A stretch of 64,000 nt of DNA from Peribacillus simplex. Lineage in GTDB: Bacteria > Bacillota > Bacilli > Bacillales > DSM-1321. Numbering within the stretch: position 1 is the first letter of the stretch; each line of letters begins with the position of its first letter. The DNA lies in the NCBI RefSeq assembly GCF_001578185.1, contig NZ_CP011008.1, forward strand, positions 4,926,001 to 4,990,000. Reading direction: 5' to 3'. The notes under the pieces are model-generated. The model did not search any database and had not been told where the DNA came from. It was given only the letters and a program-made list of their open reading frames with translations. Positions 62,335 to 64,000 of this stretch are shown here, in pieces. The translations under genes were made by a program, and so were the position numbers.

Positions 62335-62389
62335 CATAAATTGTCTTTACAAAAAATATAGCATAATCTATCCAATAGGACAATTTATG
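62335..62389. repeat. 11-bp inverted repeat, 33 bases apart
   Basis: CATAAATTGTC (62335-62345) and GACAATTTATG (62379-62389) are exact reverse complements in an otherwise featureless AT-rich spacer downstream of ssrA. Confidence 0.5.
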
Positions 62390-62410
62390 CTTAAACTTAC
62401 AAAGACAAAT

Positions 62411-62438
62411 AAAAAACCACCAATATATGTATTGGTGG
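62411..62438 (-). terminator. terminator of ssrA
   Basis: Minus strand CCACCAAT-ACATAT-ATTGGTGG followed by TTTTTT. Its 5' arm overlaps the 3' CCACCA end of tmRNA. Confidence 0.9.
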
Positions 62439-62794
62439 AGACGGTGGGAGTCGAACCCACGTCCAGACATAACGGCACTTAAGCTTCTACGAGTGTAGTC
62501 GATATATTCGCATTTCGCGAACTCATTAGCCTATCGACAGGCGGCAGAGCAGCTAGTCTGATTGGTCTCTTCCTTCATCCTCAGACGGTGGATTCCGGCG
62601 TATCCCACTTAGAGTGAGTCCCTTACCCTACCACGTGGGCCATGGAGGGAGGAACAGCTATCGACTGTTATTAAGCAGCGAAAGCTAGGTTGTTGTTTTG
62701 TTTGCCAGTTATAGGCGTTGACGTTTTAACGAGGCCGATCCCCTCGACTCGCAACTTAAGCTCGAACTATCCCTGTCGAATCCGTAACGTCCCC
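62433..62794 (-). ncRNA. ssrA: transfer-messenger RNA (tmRNA)
   Basis: The minus-strand 5' end GGGGACGTTACGGATTCGAC and 3' end GTGGGTTCGACTCCCACCGTC-TCCACCA form the tRNA-Ala-like acceptor and T arm. Resume and tag codons lie in the middle: GGCAAACAAAACAACAACC and on to TAA, giving the tag (A)GKQNNNLAFAA, whose AFAA end suits ClpXP. It rescues stalled ribosomes together with SmpB, encoded just upstream. Confidence 0.97.
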
Positions 62795-62870
62795 ATGATA
62801 GAAATGGAGCGTACGAGAGAAGAATAGTCAGCAAGTTGGCTGATATTCAATTGTCATCGGTACAGGTTTA

Positions 62871-62898
62871 ATTATAACAGATTGGTTCAAAAAAGCAA
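62871..62898 (-). promoter_or_regulatory. ssrA promoter
   Basis: Minus strand TTGCTT, 16 bases, TATAAT. Located between smpB and ssrA; transcription would start about 70 bases before the mature 5' end, which is made by processing. Confidence 0.7.
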
Positions 62899-62917
62899 TT
62901 GTAAGGTCTTGGCAGTT

Positions 62918-63385
62918 CTACATCTTCTGCCGATCACGGAAAGCACGTTCAATATCGCGTTTCGCTTCCTTCTTCTTCAGGTCATCACGCTTGTCATATT
63001 GCTTCTTCCCTTTTCCAAGTCCGATTAAAACTTTGGCAAAGCCATTCTTTAAATACATTTTCAAAGGGACGATGGTGTAACCTGTTTCCTTTGTTTCACC
63101 GATCAGTTTACTGATTTCCTTCTTATGCAAAAGAAGCTTTCGTGTCCGCAACGGGTCATGGTTAAACTGGTTTCCCTGCTCATATGGACTGACATGCATA
63201 TTATGAAGATAGATTTCACCATTTTCTATTTTAGCAAAGGCATCCTTCAAATTCACTCGGGCCGCACGGATTGCCTTGATTTCCGTCCCTTTCAAAACGA
63301 TACCTGCTTCAAACGTTTGTTCAATAAAGAAATCATGATAAGCTTTTTTATTTTGTGCTAGTTGTTTACCTGAGCCTTTTGGCAT
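62918..63385 (-). CDS. smpB: SsrA-binding protein SmpB
   Basis: Binds the tRNA-like part of tmRNA and carries it to stalled ribosomes. The 155 residues contain [20 protein letters not shown] near 12, the RNA-binding block [20 protein letters not shown] and a basic C-terminal tail ([18 protein letters not shown]) that enters the mRNA channel. AAAAGGGGAGAGTTAG precedes the ATG. Order rnr-smpB-ssrA is standard in Bacillaceae. Confidence 0.97.
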   Translation of the reverse strand: MPKGSGKQLAQNKKAYHDFFIEQTFEAGIVLKGTEIKAIRAARVNLKDAFAKIENGEIYLHNMHVSPYEQGNQFNHDPLRTRKLLLHKKEISKLIGETKETGYTIVPLKMYLKNGFAKVLIGLGKGKKQYDKRDDLKKKEAKRDIERAFRDRQKM

Positions 63386-63453
63386 CTAACTCTCCCCTTT
63401 TTTACATCCAATCGCGGCGAGAGGATGAAATGATCATCCCCCCGCCTCAATCT

Positions 63454-64000
63454 TTATCTCTTTTTTGGTTTTCTCTTGCGCTTGGCAGCTGGCGCATTTT
63501 CAAAGAATTTTTTCTTCTTTTTCGGTTTTCTCTCGGAGGAAGGCGAATCTCCATTACGGCTGCCTCCGCGGCCGCCGCCTTTACCTTCGTTACGTCCCCC
63601 ATTGCCACCGCGGCCACGTTTGCGTTCACCTGAGTTGGCTTTGAATATTTTCTTCTCGCCAGATGGACGCGGGCGGCTTACCTTCATGCCGATAATTTCA
63701 AAATCGATGGCGCGTTCCTCTTTATTGACGTTGGAAACACGTACGTCGATCTCATCGCCAATCCGGAACACATTACCGGTACGTTCCCCGATCATTGCAA
63801 GCTGACGCTCATCGAAGCGGTAATAATCATCCGTCATAAAGCTGACATGGACAAGTCCTTCAATGGTGTTCGGCAACTCGACGAACATCCCGAAATTCGT
63901 AACAGAACCAATGATACCGGTATATTCTTCGCCGATTTTATCAAGCATATATTCTGCTTTCTTCAAATCATCCGTTTCCCGTTCAGCATCGACTGAGCGA
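63454..64000 (-). CDS. rnr: ribonuclease R, C-terminal part (continues past the window edge)
   Basis: 3'-5' exoribonuclease that degrades structured RNA and takes part in tmRNA-linked decay. Only the last 182 or so codons are visible; the frame stays open through base 64000 ([19 protein letters not shown] at the right edge), so TTG at 63966 is not the start. The S1 domain is seen ([37 protein letters not shown]), followed by a Gly/Arg/Lys-rich low-complexity tail ([13 protein letters not shown]). It ends 68 bases before smpB. Confidence 0.93.
   Translation of the reverse strand, partial: RSVDAERETDDLKKAEYMLDKIGEEYTGIIGSVTNFGMFVELPNTIEGLVHVSFMTDDYYRFDERQLAMIGERTGNVFRIGDEIDVRVSNVNKEERAIDFEIIGMKVSRPRPSGEKKIFKANSGERKRGRGGNGGRNEGKGGGRGGSRNGDSPSSERKPKKKKKFFENAPAAKRKRKPKKR

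Noticed and set aside
62335..62389. 11-bp inverted repeat as a mobile-element terminus
   Set aside because: The 33-base interior is far too short for a transposase and no target-site duplication is visible; kept only as a repeat feature.

Overview
The window reads as chromosomal DNA of a spore-forming, low-GC member of the Bacillaceae. Gene order and protein sequences look most like the Peribacillus simplex/frigoritolerans group; this genus call is from memory of family sequences, not a search. Evidence for the lineage: spore coat and germination genes, a squalene-hopene/sporulene cyclase, two S-box leaders, an L-box leader, a FadR-type operator, the des-desK-desR thermosensor locus, and the rnr-smpB-ssrA order. 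No transposase, integrase, phage gene or CRISPR array was seen.

Layout. 0-5 kb: methionine uptake (metNPQ) and homocysteine synthesis (metY), each behind its own SAM-I riboswitch. 5-14 kb: a block collinear with Bacillus subtilis yusE-yusM (yusE, yusF, gcvH, yusI, fadE, fadA, fadN, yuzL, proline dehydrogenase), followed by two CotF-like coat genes. 14-21 kb: a RodA/FtsW protein, an orphan LacI-type regulator with a divergent 29-residue membrane peptide, a lysine-riboswitch-controlled amino acid permease and an oligo-1,6-glucosidase. 21-25.5 kb: a ger(A)(B)(C) germinant-receptor operon whose B gene is cut by one in-frame amber codon, then a YhcN/YlaJ lipoprotein. 26-30 kb: small envelope genes, an RraA-like protein, a lipoteichoic acid synthase and 1.1 kb without genes.

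30.8-35.2 kb: a Fur-type box drives a yclNOPQ-like siderophore importer and perhaps a divergent DUF1450 gene. 35.5-43.9 kb: a secreted M14 carboxypeptidase, the hopene/sporulene cyclase, a DnaA-box cluster, a TPR protein, a YkoG/YkoH/YkoI-like two-component locus with a PepSY protein, and msrA with a structured 3' region. 44-47 kb: desR, desK, des. 47-54.8 kb: a tripartite tricarboxylate transporter (tctC-B-A) with a CitS/CitT-like two-component system and a cre site, then an AEC transporter and a LysR regulator.

54.9-60 kb: a formate dehydrogenase locus: fdhD and a DUF2294 (MpsC/YrhF-like) gene on one strand, and a 979-residue fdhA plus a DUF1641 gene on the other. The fdhA promoter is followed by a 160-nt leader ending in a strong intrinsic terminator just before the start codon, so an unidentified attenuation mechanism is likely. 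60-62.4 kb is a degraded stretch with orphan ORFs, a frameshifted secreted-protein gene, repeat-like hairpins and a four-helix membrane protein. 62.4-64 kb: tmRNA, smpB and the 3' part of rnr.

Many start codons were moved inward from the longest open frame because a Shine-Dalgarno sequence fits an internal ATG, GTG or TTG.
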